Source: a virus
Direction: 5' to 3' (one strand)
Length of the DNA stretch: 63,610 nt
Virus record (IMG/VR): IMGVR_UViG_3300009155_000004
Coordinates: 1-63,610 of that record
Shown here: one piece after another, positions 55,567 to 63,610 of the stretch
Layout of the letters: the number at the start of each line of letters is the position of its first letter
How positions within the stretch are numbered: the first letter of the stretch is position 1
The notes under the pieces: generated by a model
What the model was told of the DNA's origin: nothing
What the model saw: only the letters and a program-made list of their open reading frames with translations
Database searches by the model: none
Translations under genes and position numbers: made by a program

Positions 55567-55977
55567 TTATTGTTTTATAAATATTAATTCTGTGCATCCT
55601 GTAGAACCCTCCAAGAAGCCAAACTCTTTCATGCTATTTATCAATGATGGGTTCTTCATTGACGAGTAAATATATGTTTTGCCAGATAAGACTGCCATTG
55701 CTTTTGCAACCTCAATCATATAAGACAACGCATTTTTCCTCAATACTTTATCTTTTACTTCAAAGTTGCTAACGATAAATTCTAACCAGCAAATCTTTGA
55801 GTTTGTCATGTACAAAAAGCAGGCACAGATATCTACGCCATCTTTTGAAACCATAACTCCTTCTAAATTAAAAGGTAAGAAATCCTTAGCAGGGGCATCC
55901 CATCTCCAATCTTTCCACCATTTCTTTAAAATGTTCTCGTAATCAGATTCTGAAATGACTCTTGTTTCAAACTTCAT
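55567..55977 (-). CDS. GNAT-like protein, gp13-like by position (136 aa)
   Basis: Layout of an N-acetyltransferase fold: VISESDYENILKKWWKDW, strand DICACFLYMTNSKICWLEFI, helix RKNALSYMIEVAKAMAVLSG, then TYIYSSMKNPSLINSMKEFG. The acetyl-CoA loop (Q/RxxGxG/A) is degenerate, so it may be structural. T7 gp13 and its relatives, needed for assembling internal proteins, are similar GNAT-like proteins (from memory). Box TATCTTTG lies 7 bases before the ATG. Confidence 0.6.
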   Translation of the reverse strand: MKFETRVISESDYENILKKWWKDWRWDAPAKDFLPFNLEGVMVSKDGVDICACFLYMTNSKICWLEFIVSNFEVKDKVLRKNALSYMIEVAKAMAVLSGKTYIYSSMKNPSLINSMKEFGFLEGSTGCTELIFIKQ

Positions 55978-55984
55978 ATTAATG

Positions 55985-55992
55985 CAAAGATA
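55985..55992 (-). promoter_or_regulatory. -7 box (TATCTTTG) before the ejection-protein cluster
   Basis: The plus strand reads CAAAGATA, 7 bases before the ATG at 55977. It would drive the four ejection genes as one unit to 44893. Confidence 0.6.
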
Positions 55993-55997
55993 CTAAA

Positions 55998-56792
55998 TTA
56001 AGGGTAACTTTTAAATACTTCTGAAGATACTTGGAAAACTTCTACAGAATCAGTATTTGTGCTATCCAATTGCACATCCATATAGTAGCCTCTTAGTCCA
56101 AAAGATTCTGATACTGAATTCTTTACGGACAAGATAAAGTCGCCTACAGTTGGTGCGTTAAGCGTTCCTGTTGCGTCAGCAATAATTCTTATTACTGTTC
56201 TATTCGTTACAGGGTTGTACGTTCTTGTAGATGCCATGCCTGCCTTTGCTTTTGCGGCTAGCGATCCATTAATTCTATAAATGATGTCACCGCTAAATCT
56301 GCCAGGGCTATTTAAATTGACATTATCTCCAACCTTTCCGGCAAATGTAATGTCTACAAAGCCAGCGCCAGAAGAAACAAGCAAAACTTCAGATACTCCT
56401 TGAGCCGATAAGTACACCGTATTCGACTCATTATCCTCTCTACGGATATATGCAAACCACATTCCTTCCTTTCTTGTAAAGTTGTCATTGTTGATGTTGC
56501 CAGATCCAAGGTTAGATAAAACTTGGGCTCCCCAGCTATCGCTTGCCTCAAGATGCAATGTCTTAAACATCTTTTGCTCGTCAGGCGCATCGTTGAATAT
56601 TGTTCTTACAGAAGAGTTGTACTGCGTCCCATAAAAGTTGTTGTGCGTAGCATTGGTATTGTGCTTCCATATCTCGCCATCAATAAACGTATAGAAGTTG
56701 TTATTCATATTTGCCATCCAATCAGGAAAGTAAGAATGAAATGATGTCCATCCGCTCAAGACGGGAGAGTATGTTAATGTATAGTTCGCCAT
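55998..56792 (-). CDS. Tail structural protein (264 aa)
   Basis: Begins YTLTYSPVLSGWTSFHSYFP, then DWMANMNNNFYTFIDGEIWK, a segment I recall as common in structural proteins of Bacteroidota podoviruses. The remainder is beta-rich (VSEVLLVSSGAGFVDITFAG, YYMDVQLDSTNTDSVEVFQV). Likely a tail or nozzle component. Box TAAATTTG lies 5 bases before the ATG. Confidence 0.6.
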   Translation of the reverse strand: MANYTLTYSPVLSGWTSFHSYFPDWMANMNNNFYTFIDGEIWKHNTNATHNNFYGTQYNSSVRTIFNDAPDEQKMFKTLHLEASDSWGAQVLSNLGSGNINNDNFTRKEGMWFAYIRREDNESNTVYLSAQGVSEVLLVSSGAGFVDITFAGKVGDNVNLNSPGRFSGDIIYRINGSLAAKAKAGMASTRTYNPVTNRTVIRIIADATGTLNAPTVGDFILSVKNSVSESFGLRGYYMDVQLDSTNTDSVEVFQVSSEVFKSYP

Positions 56793-57736
56793 TACTGCAA
56801 ATTTAATCTTTTTTTGGCGGAGTTCTCAATCCACTTCCAATATAAGTAAGAACACCTGTTTGTATCTAATCCTTTTATATCCAATCCGATTGGATCTACG
56901 TTGACATATTTGCCTTTCACAAACATCCCCGTGCTGTCATCTATGGCTCCGGCATTATGGTAGAAGCTAACTTTATCCCACCTTGGTGATCCACACGTTG
57001 CCCATGCGAAGTCAAACTCTGGCACAACTTTGGTATCTATGCCTCGCTTCCATAGGCACCATAGTTCGGCCCACATACTGGCACACCATATCTGCACACC
57101 GTAAGGGTCACCGTCATTTTTTTTATCCTTTAATTCTCCAAGGCCAAAGTATAATGCATTGCTAACATCCTCAACCTCTTGCCAGTAATCAGCGTCAACG
57201 CCCTTCAATAGCTTCTGTGCACCACCGCTGACCATTTCGTTGGCCTCAACAATATGGTGGTCAATGACAGCCAAGTCACACATCTTTAAGAATACGTCTT
57301 CTCCCTTACTCTTGATATACTTTGCGCCAATATAACTTATCGTATCGGATAAGTAGCAGATCTTATCGTATCTATGCGTATCAAAATTCATTGGCCTTGT
57401 AAATAAAAAGTCGCAATCGTGATAAAAGATGTCACAATTCTTTGGAAATTTGTGACACACTTTCTTTAATATGTGCGGCTGAATAGATGGAGCATAGCCT
57501 TTATTCTCTCTCGTGTCCTCTGCGTAAATGAAATTTACTTTTGGATACATTCTCTGGCATCTCAACCAAGATGCCGGCAAATCACTGTCTATGGCTGCGA
57601 CAACATAAATATCCTTCTCATCTATTCCCATAGATGTAAAGTTGTTTAAGTAAACCTCAACCTGCCAGGCATAATAGTCCGTGGCAGGTTGGGCTGATAG
57701 ATAGATTAAAGAGGACAATCTACTACTGTTATCCAT
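56792..57736 (-). CDS. GT-A type glycosyltransferase-like protein (314 aa)
   Basis: Rossmann-like start (LIYLSAQPATDYYAWQVEVY, IYVVAAIDSDLP) and a DxD metal motif in CDIFYHDCDFLFTRPMNF near residue 108, the signature for sugar-nucleotide binding. A later part (GDPYGVQIWCASMWAELWCL) may bind the acceptor. It lies between two tail genes, overlapping both, so it probably decorates a virion protein (the adjacent Thr-rich tail protein is an attractive acceptor) or host surface glycans. The start overlaps the BACON protein's stop region by 31 bases. Confidence 0.65.
   Translation of the reverse strand: MDNSSRLSSLIYLSAQPATDYYAWQVEVYLNNFTSMGIDEKDIYVVAAIDSDLPASWLRCQRMYPKVNFIYAEDTRENKGYAPSIQPHILKKVCHKFPKNCDIFYHDCDFLFTRPMNFDTHRYDKICYLSDTISYIGAKYIKSKGEDVFLKMCDLAVIDHHIVEANEMVSGGAQKLLKGVDADYWQEVEDVSNALYFGLGELKDKKNDGDPYGVQIWCASMWAELWCLWKRGIDTKVVPEFDFAWATCGSPRWDKVSFYHNAGAIDDSTGMFVKGKYVNVDPIGLDIKGLDTNRCSYLYWKWIENSAKKRLNLQ
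56798..56805 (-). promoter_or_regulatory. -7 box (TAAATTTG) for the 264-aa tail gene
   Basis: The plus strand reads CAAATTTA, 5 bases before the ATG at 56792 and inside the end of the glycosyltransferase gene. Confidence 0.45.
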
Positions 57737-60700
57737 TGTGTGCCGTCCCAGTTATATGAAACGAATGATCCAGCAAATGTTGTCTTGTACCATCCAGCAG
57801 GAGCAAGTATTGTTCCTCCGGCATTGGTATATAAAGATCCAGAAGACCCAAATACACCAGTGTAGTAATATGTATTAAATGCATTGGATGCACATGATGC
57901 ACCAGATGTTAATCCATAAGCTAAGCTTTTGCTTAAAACTGGAGGCGCTGTCGTTGTGGTAGTCGTTGTACTCGTTGTTGTACTTGTGGTAGTACTCGTT
58001 GTTGTACTTGTTGTTGTACTCGTGGTTGTGGTAGTAGTTGCGCAGTTATACTTTGCAAGAACCAATCCCGTGATTGATATCTGCAAGGCATAAGTATTTG
58101 CGCCTTCATTTACATAGTACCACTTGTTCAAGCCATTGAAAGGTAATGTGCCTATTGAGTTTGTGTAAATAAAGTCACCAAGCACAGGATATGCACCTGA
58201 GCCATTATGATAAAACGTAGTTGAGTTTACACCTAAAGAACAAGAGCTATATTGTGTGCTATATCCCGTTGCATCCATAAGATATCCAGTAAACACAGGC
58301 ACAGTCGTGGTCGTTGTTGTTGTTGTAGATGTAGTCGTTGTTGTACCAATACACGTTGCGCAGTTTGCATAAAGAACTCTTGGGTTAGGAATTAAATATC
58401 CATAAGGCTGAGCAGACACAACAGCAGTAATTGTCCAGCAGTTACCATCAGATGTTTTCAATACATTGCCTACTGAAATTGCTTGAGAGTAAGCATCTAG
58501 CAATACGTCACTATATGTTGTGCCACACAATGTTGCACTATAGTAATTACCTGCTGGCAAAGTAGTTGTGGTCGTTGTGGTTCCGCAATTAAATACGTCA
58601 ACTACATTTCCAAGGTTGTCAACCTTGATTGCCTGACCATTATTTACTAAGTACCAGTTGTTGCCACCCACTAAAGGCGTTGCACCATTTTGGTCTTCGT
58701 AAACAATGTCATCAACCATTGGGAATACTGTGTATCCGTTTGAGTACATAGTAACAAATGTAGACACAGGAATAGCACAGCATAATGACGCACTCACTTG
58801 ATTGTGAACCTTGTCAACTTGTATAGGTACATAATTTACCGGTTGACTATTTACAGTAATTGTAAATGTGTTTGGTATACTTGTTCCTACGCAGTTTGTT
58901 GCAGTCACAGTTAAGTTATATTGCCCGAATCCAGACGCTGTCCCAGAAATCAATCCTGTTGTAGTGTCAAGCATTAGGCCTGCTGGCATACTATTAGTTT
59001 GACAAGGTCCTACTAATGAGAATGTTACATCTGATCCAGTGACAACTGATATTGTTCCGCTGACATAGCATTTGTAAACAACTTGACCGACATTAACCAC
59101 AACATTCTCATACAACAATGTATTAGGATTCTGTCCAGTAACAACACCACCAACTGTTCCTCCGTCAATCGAATAGTTAGACGATGTGGTTGATACGGCA
59201 AAGCTTGTCGGGTTATTTGTTGCAGCGATTTTAATGCTTACATCGTTACCTTGGATGAATTCTACATTGCCTTGAATAACAACTGGCACAGCAACCTCAG
59301 TACATCCGCAAGGAGTTACTGACAATACAACACCAAAGTTGTCAATTTTTAACGCATAGCCAGATATGTAATAATACTTACTATCTCCAGCAAATAATGT
59401 TGTTCCGGTAGAGTTCGTGTAAATAATATTTCCTTCAGAAGGTATGCTATTTTGTCCATTATAATATACAGTTGTGCTTGTGCTTCCAGCACACGCAAGT
59501 GCTGTAGTTGTATAAGGTGTTGCGCCCATTGCAATTGACCTCAATGTAGTTGCGTATGTTTGGAATGACCATGTTGTGCTGGCAATAGGAGAGTAAACAT
59601 ATAAGAAGTAACTTCCTGTTGTTTGCTTAACTTGCGTCAAGAATCCTACGCCATTATTCACTAATCCATTATACGGAGAACTTAAGTTTATATTGTCAAC
59701 GCCCAATGCAACCAATGCATTATAGTTTGCTAAACTGTTCAATCCAACGTATCCACTATCATTTATTAGGTTGTTGTTTGCATCGTATAAAACAAATCTG
59801 CAAGCACCAACACCTGTGTTGTACTTCAACTGAACATTACCTACGCTTGAGCCATAGTTAAGTTCAATGATCTCAGGGTTCAATGTGCCAGATGATGTAG
59901 ACGATCCAACACTTGGAATGTTTACTTTGTTCCTGTAGTCCCAAGTCAAGTATAAATTAGTACCACTCGCTGCATAGTTAAAGCTTGCATTGTAAAGTCC
60001 TGCGCTATAAACTGGTGTAATCTCAGTAGATGCGGCAATCAATGAATCTACATTTGCAGGGTCGTAGGTTGTATTTGTATCTAACGAATATACTTTGTTG
60101 CCCAAACTTGGATTAAATATCTTTATATTAGATCCTTGTGCATTTGTAGAGTCAGTGTAAGATGTAAGCGTAACAGTATCTCCAATCGCTGGAATGTTTC
60201 CTTGTCCGACAACATCAACACTTTGAGTATACAATGATAACCCAGTTGGCTGCATTACTACGTTTGAGTACAAAGCTCCTGATGATCCTGAGCTTGTCCA
60301 ATTCACTTTCTGTTGTGTTTGTGAACCACCTTGAGATACCTGGCTACCATTGGCAACTACAACTGTCTTAACAACAGCAGGTCTGTTAGATTGCGTTAAA
60401 ATAACATCCTGGAATGTTCCACAGGCATTTACCCTAATCCTTATAGATCTAGATGTAGCAGCTCCAATATTTGACGTAAGCGTAACTTTAATAAGTTTAT
60501 TACCTGTGCCAGCAATTTGAGAAAGCGTAGCCCATCCAGTTCCAAAACCATTGTCAATTAACGATACGGTCCAGCTCTGAGATGCAGTGATAATAAATGT
60601 GTCATACGTTCCGGCAGTTCCTTCAATAAAGAAAACTGTTTTATTTACAGAGTATGTACACAAGTTCACGGTCTTTGTGTTGCTTGCTAATACATACACG

Positions 60701-63610
60701 GCATCATAAGGATCATACGCACCAATTTTTTGAGTATCCGGCCCACTTGAGAATAAATCTCTAAACCAATCTCTCATGCCTTGAGAAGATATCTCAAACA
60801 AGCCAGACTCGTCAAGCTTCATCGCTGTGCCTCTTCTGGCATCAGTAAAGAAGATATCAGATCCCCACTTCGCAAAACTCTCAGGGTTTAAGCTAATACC
60901 ATATTCGCCCATGAATGGCACGGGCGTACCAATAACTTCAGGGATAGAAGTAATTGTGCCTCCGCCAATAGCGTCGCTTAACAAGTTCTTTTCGTAAAGA
61001 ACTCTAAATATTTTATTCTCTTGGAATACAATTAAGTCAGTGTCTCTTGAGTGCAGCTTTTGAATGGAGCCATATGCTCTGTCCAAAAACTTGAAGTTAG
61101 CTTTTGATAAGTTAAACTCATTCAATCTGTTCGTAGATGTCTCAGACTGATATATTTGCGAGTATGTGATGCCAGACTTCGCATTGCTTTGCGCATAGTT
61201 AGAAATGTATGAATTAACTCTTGGAGTATTCCCCATAATAGGCTGGTTAAAATCATCTCTAACTCTATAACTCTCAACACCATTACCAAAAGAGAATGCA
61301 TTAAAGTCATTAATCTGCAATGTTGCAATACCATTTAATACTTGCCCAACATCTCCGCTAACAGTTGAGCCATGAAGCTTTACTAAGCCGTTAGATGTAC
61401 TTACACTTGTGATTGGATATGTCGTTGGTATCTCATAGAATATCTCAGAGTTATTATCCTTTCCAATTGTTTCAAGTACTATAGGTGATTGACCAGCAGG
61501 AATATAAGTAATTTTAAATGTAATTGTATTTTGAGGAATTGAATTATAACCACCTCCATTTGAAAAATGGACTTGACTATTTACATCATATCCTTTGATA
61601 TACATTTGAATAGGATTTGGCGATAAACCATATCCATATTTTCTAAAGAAAACATTAAATGAACCATGATTTACTCCGTCTTCAGAATATTGTTTGAATT
61701 TAGTATAAATCTGATCTTCATAAAACCACTCTTCAATATTTATATAATCAGAAGAAGCAATAAATGTTTGTTCTGGTTGATCTGCTGCGCCTTCGCTTTC
61801 AGATACATCTATTCTAATAGTATCTCCAGCTTTTATGTTATCTAAAGCTAAATGAGCAAAACCACCATCTCTTTGATTAATTGTTTTAAAGTTAATAGGT
61901 CCTCCAAAAACATTGGTTCCCCCAGAATCACTTCTACAATTTATTCTCCAAGAATCCCCAATTGTATATCCAGATGTTGATCCAAATATAATAAGGCCTA
62001 CGGATCTACCAGAGGCATCTTTTAAAAGATTACCTTTCTTCAATCCTACGCTATCTTTGTTTACAGCAATGTTTGATTCAATTGGTGTAGATAAATTAGG
62101 AAACAAAAAATAACTAAATGTGCTTATACCAGCTGTATTTGTTCCAGTTATTCTAACAACATATCTAGCGTCATTAGCTCCGTTGTAATTAGGTATGGCA
62201 GTAAGCTTATTATTGCCAGTTCCGTAAAATACTGGAGTTTCTATTGCCGTATATCCCTGATAAAATCCAAGAGTTACTTCAGGATAAAAAGTATCTCTAT
62301 TATTTGCTTGTCCTTTGTTTTCAAAAACTTTTTCAGACCTGGATATTTTATTAAATAAAGATCCTTCAGATTTAATCTTAATGTAAAATCCTTCAGGTTG
62401 AGTTGTTGGAGAGTTATTTAAGAAATTTACCGCCTTCATGTCTGCTTCAATAATCTTGTATCTTTCAGCAGAACCAGTTGCTCCAGACTCAGTAGACTTA
62501 ATTGTTAAGTAAGCATCCTTTTGTACTTTGTCAATATCTGACTTAGGGATTAAGAACCAAGTATATAATCCATCTTGAAAATAATCAACCGGGAATACGT
62601 TATAATACTCTGATTTGTTTTGTTTTATGAAGAACCTATACTTTGTTGCAAAGCAAGGAGCATAATTATTTACTTTTACTTTCAATAAGTTTTGTGCTGT
62701 AGACGCACTAGCTGGCACATGAACTGTATTCCCATCAGAGGTTAACACAGTTGTCATTCTGCCATAGTCATCTAAGTATACAATCCCTAACTCATAGTCT
62801 CTGTCGCTTTTAAATGTCTTTCTTGGAATACCCTTAGTTACTACAGGTATAGAATTCAATTCAGCCTTAAGACTAACATTGATAGGCACTTGATTGCAGT
62901 CAGCAATATCATAGAACTGAGTGTAGTTGCCATAAGATAATCTGTTGCCAATATACTCTTGCGCTTTTGCTTTCAATGGCACGTTGTCAAACAACCTTGT
63001 CAATTGATCTTCTGGCAAAGCAGCATAAGCTTTGTTGTTTTGAAATTTAAACTTATTTGATAAAGCTGTCGCCTTGGTGATGTTCTCAATAATGTTTGCC
63101 GTCAATGAATAGCTGTCCTTAAATATTAACTGAACCTCTTTTACATTGCTGTCTCCAAAGTCAAAAGTAATATCAACGGTATTGTTTGCATTGACCATTG
63201 ATTTATTACTGCCTGTTCCATAGTCATATGAGAATACCTTAGGGAAGAATGCAACGTCAGAGAAAGGCGATAACGCACTATACTCATTGTCAAGGTACTT
63301 GTATCTATAAGCAAATCGTATAAATCTCTCACTGATATTATTCACGTCAGATCCATCATCGCTCATTACAATTGTAGGCGCATTTAATGGAGGAGCTAAT
63401 ATCACAGAGATGTCTTTGTCCGTAAAACCATCTAACGGATATGTTCTTGTTACATTTATTTTTCTTGGTGGGTTCAATCCATCTGTACAATATAATAAAT
63501 TATCAACCAAGTTAACACCCGTAATTAAATTACTAGTACTGAACTTCAAGTACTCAACCGGAGCTCTACCAACGCTTTCTATTAACAATATATATGTCTC
63601 TCCTGTTCCG
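57706..63610 (-). CDS. Giant tail stabilization/BACON protein, main part (start lies at 437 across the junction)
   Basis: From the internal frame at 63588 this encodes 1960 residues; joined to 1-437 the protein has about 2072. The N-terminal half (to about residue 950 of the full chain) is the P22 gp10-like stabilization/tail-hub type. Then come a BACON-like domain (QSWTVSLIDNGFGTGWATLS ... RSIRIRVNACGTFQDVILTQ, encoded around 60620-60390) and an Ig-like/He_PIG domain (GLMLDTTTGLISGTASGFGQ). The C-terminal 500 residues hold repeated modules with the pattern 'GxxIYTNxxGxxxFxGxxxWYYVxxxxxALxIxxxGxVxxxxxC', separated by Thr-rich linkers (for example STTTSTTTSTTTSTTT). Stem plus adhesive tip in one chain; receptor binding by the repeats is inferred. 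Confidence 0.8.
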   Translation of the reverse strand, partial: GTGETYILLIESVGRAPVEYLKFSTSNLITGVNLVDNLLYCTDGLNPPRKINVTRTYPLDGFTDKDISVILAPPLNAPTIVMSDDGSDVNNISERFIRFAYRYKYLDNEYSALSPFSDVAFFPKVFSYDYGTGSNKSMVNANNTVDITFDFGDSNVKEVQLIFKDSYSLTANIIENITKATALSNKFKFQNNKAYAALPEDQLTRLFDNVPLKAKAQEYIGNRLSYGNYTQFYDIADCNQVPINVSLKAELNSIPVVTKGIPRKTFKSDRDYELGIVYLDDYGRMTTVLTSDGNTVHVPASASTAQNLLKVKVNNYAPCFATKYRFFIKQNKSEYYNVFPVDYFQDGLYTWFLIPKSDIDKVQKDAYLTIKSTESGATGSAERYKIIEADMKAVNFLNNSPTTQPEGFYIKIKSEGSLFNKISRSEKVFENKGQANNRDTFYPEVTLGFYQGYTAIETPVFYGTGNNKLTAIPNYNGANDARYVVRITGTNTAGISTFSYFLFPNLSTPIESNIAVNKDSVGLKKGNLLKDASGRSVGLIIFGSTSGYTIGDSWRINCRSDSGGTNVFGGPINFKTINQRDGGFAHLALDNIKAGDTIRIDVSESEGAADQPEQTFIASSDYINIEEWFYEDQIYTKFKQYSEDGVNHGSFNVFFRKYGYGLSPNPIQMYIKGYDVNSQVHFSNGGGYNSIPQNTITFKITYIPAGQSPIVLETIGKDNNSEIFYEIPTTYPITSVSTSNGLVKLHGSTVSGDVGQVLNGIATLQINDFNAFSFGNGVESYRVRDDFNQPIMGNTPRVNSYISNYAQSNAKSGITYSQIYQSETSTNRLNEFNLSKANFKFLDRAYGSIQKLHSRDTDLIVFQENKIFRVLYEKNLLSDAIGGGTITSIPEVIGTPVPFMGEYGISLNPESFAKWGSDIFFTDARRGTAMKLDESGLFEISSQGMRDWFRDLFSSGPDTQKIGAYDPYDAVYVLASNTKTVNLCTYSVNKTVFFIEGTAGTYDTFIITASQSWTVSLIDNGFGTGWATLSQIAGTGNKLIKVTLTSNIGAATSRSIRIRVNACGTFQDVILTQSNRPAVVKTVVVANGSQVSQGGSQTQQKVNWTSSGSSGALYSNVVMQPTGLSLYTQSVDVVGQGNIPAIGDTVTLTSYTDSTNAQGSNIKIFNPSLGNKVYSLDTNTTYDPANVDSLIAASTEITPVYSAGLYNASFNYAASGTNLYLTWDYRNKVNIPSVGSSTSSGTLNPEIIELNYGSSVGNVQLKYNTGVGACRFVLYDANNNLINDSGYVGLNSLANYNALVALGVDNINLSSPYNGLVNNGVGFLTQVKQTTGSYFLYVYSPIASTTWSFQTYATTLRSIAMGATPYTTTALACAGSTSTTVYYNGQNSIPSEGNIIYTNSTGTTLFAGDSKYYYISGYALKIDNFGVVLSVTPCGCTEVAVPVVIQGNVEFIQGNDVSIKIAATNNPTSFAVSTTSSNYSIDGGTVGGVVTGQNPNTLLYENVVVNVGQVVYKCYVSGTISVVTGSDVTFSLVGPCQTNSMPAGLMLDTTTGLISGTASGFGQYNLTVTATNCVGTSIPNTFTITVNSQPVNYVPIQVDKVHNQVSASLCCAIPVSTFVTMYSNGYTVFPMVDDIVYEDQNGATPLVGGNNWYLVNNGQAIKVDNLGNVVDVFNCGTTTTTTTLPAGNYYSATLCGTTYSDVLLDAYSQAISVGNVLKTSDGNCWTITAVVSAQPYGYLIPNPRVLYANCATCIGTTTTTSTTTTTTTTVPVFTGYLMDATGYSTQYSSCSLGVNSTTFYHNGSGAYPVLGDFIYTNSIGTLPFNGLNKWYYVNEGANTYALQISITGLVLAKYNCATTTTTTSTTTSTTTSTTTSTTTSTTTTTTTAPPVLSKSLAYGLTSGASCASNAFNTYYYTGVFGSSGSLYTNAGGTILAPAGWYKTTFAGSFVSYNWDGTQWITVVDCPL
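57945..58042 (-). repeat. Tandem Thr/Ser codon repeat (12-base period)
   Basis: On the minus strand a run of ACN codons with a Ser codon every fourth position encodes (STTT)n. Two shorter Thr runs occur near 58300-58340 and 58560-58580. The codons vary in third position, so protein-level selection rather than pure slippage is likely. Confidence 0.8.
63488..63610. repeat. Terminal direct repeat, right copy
   Basis: Identical to 1-123; see the left copy. Confidence 0.98.

Noticed and set aside
57945-58580. Repeats resembling a CRISPR or minisatellite array
   Set aside because: Thr/Ser codon runs inside a coding frame; no spacer/repeat alternation and no cas genes.

Overview
The window is an essentially complete genome of a tailed, short-tailed (podovirus-type) bacteriophage. 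Its first 123 bases (1-123) are repeated exactly at the end (63488-63610). One reading frame, that of a 2072-residue tail protein, runs through this junction without interruption, so the molecule is circular, circularly permuted or terminally redundant, with about 63,487 unique bases. The host is almost certainly a member of the Bacteroidota. Promoter-like sites have the Bacteroidota -7 form TAnnTTTG, most starts have A-rich leaders without Shine-Dalgarno sites, and one tail protein carries a BACON-like domain. I see no phage RNA polymerase, integrase or repressor, so transcription should rely on host RNA polymerase and the lifestyle is probably lytic.

Layout. (1) Minus strand, 20.9 kb down to 1 and on through the junction from 63.6 to 44.9 kb: the late arm. 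It holds an HNH endonuclease, an amidase endolysin, GroEL and GroES, many small virion or accessory proteins, a lysis region (holin-like protein, candidate unimolecular spanin), fibre-like proteins, a protein with GroES resemblance, candidate small terminase, TerL, portal, scaffold, major capsid protein, two ring/adaptor proteins, the giant stabilization/BACON protein, a glycosyltransferase, and a set resembling T7 gp13-gp16 (GNAT-like, short Ala/Gln-rich, 506 aa, 2786 aa) that probably forms the DNA-ejection apparatus. (2) A roughly 930-base non-coding divide at 20.9-21.8 kb with repeated CGACACA motifs, a DnaA-box match and the first early promoter. (3) Plus strand, 21.8-44.9 kb: the early arm, with many small genes overlapping by ATGA, then recombination and replication genes (DUF1071-type annealing protein, RecE-like nuclease, SSB-like protein, primase-helicase, SNF2-type helicase, VRR-NUC nuclease), nucleotide metabolism (two dNTP-related enzymes, a cobalamin-dependent ribonucleotide reductase), two DnaA domain IV-like proteins and a GIY-YIG endonuclease.

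The most unusual content is RNA. There is a tRNA acceptor/T-arm minihelix with an encoded CCA in front of a small early gene (23644-23691), an unrecognised structured RNA of about 245 bases with a clear three-way junction (25319-25562), a 740-base block with at least three aberrant class II tRNA-like genes and a pseudoknot (40981-41715), and a promoter-hairpin-terminator leader at 43.5 kb. Many late genes have a TAnnTTTG box only 4-9 bases before the ATG, which points to leaderless or nearly leaderless mRNAs. Terminators directly abut new promoters at three places, dividing the late arm into separately controlled units (small structural proteins, capsid, chaperonin).

Function assignments rest on motif reading only; no database search was run. 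Small genes without a recognised family are described as unknown.
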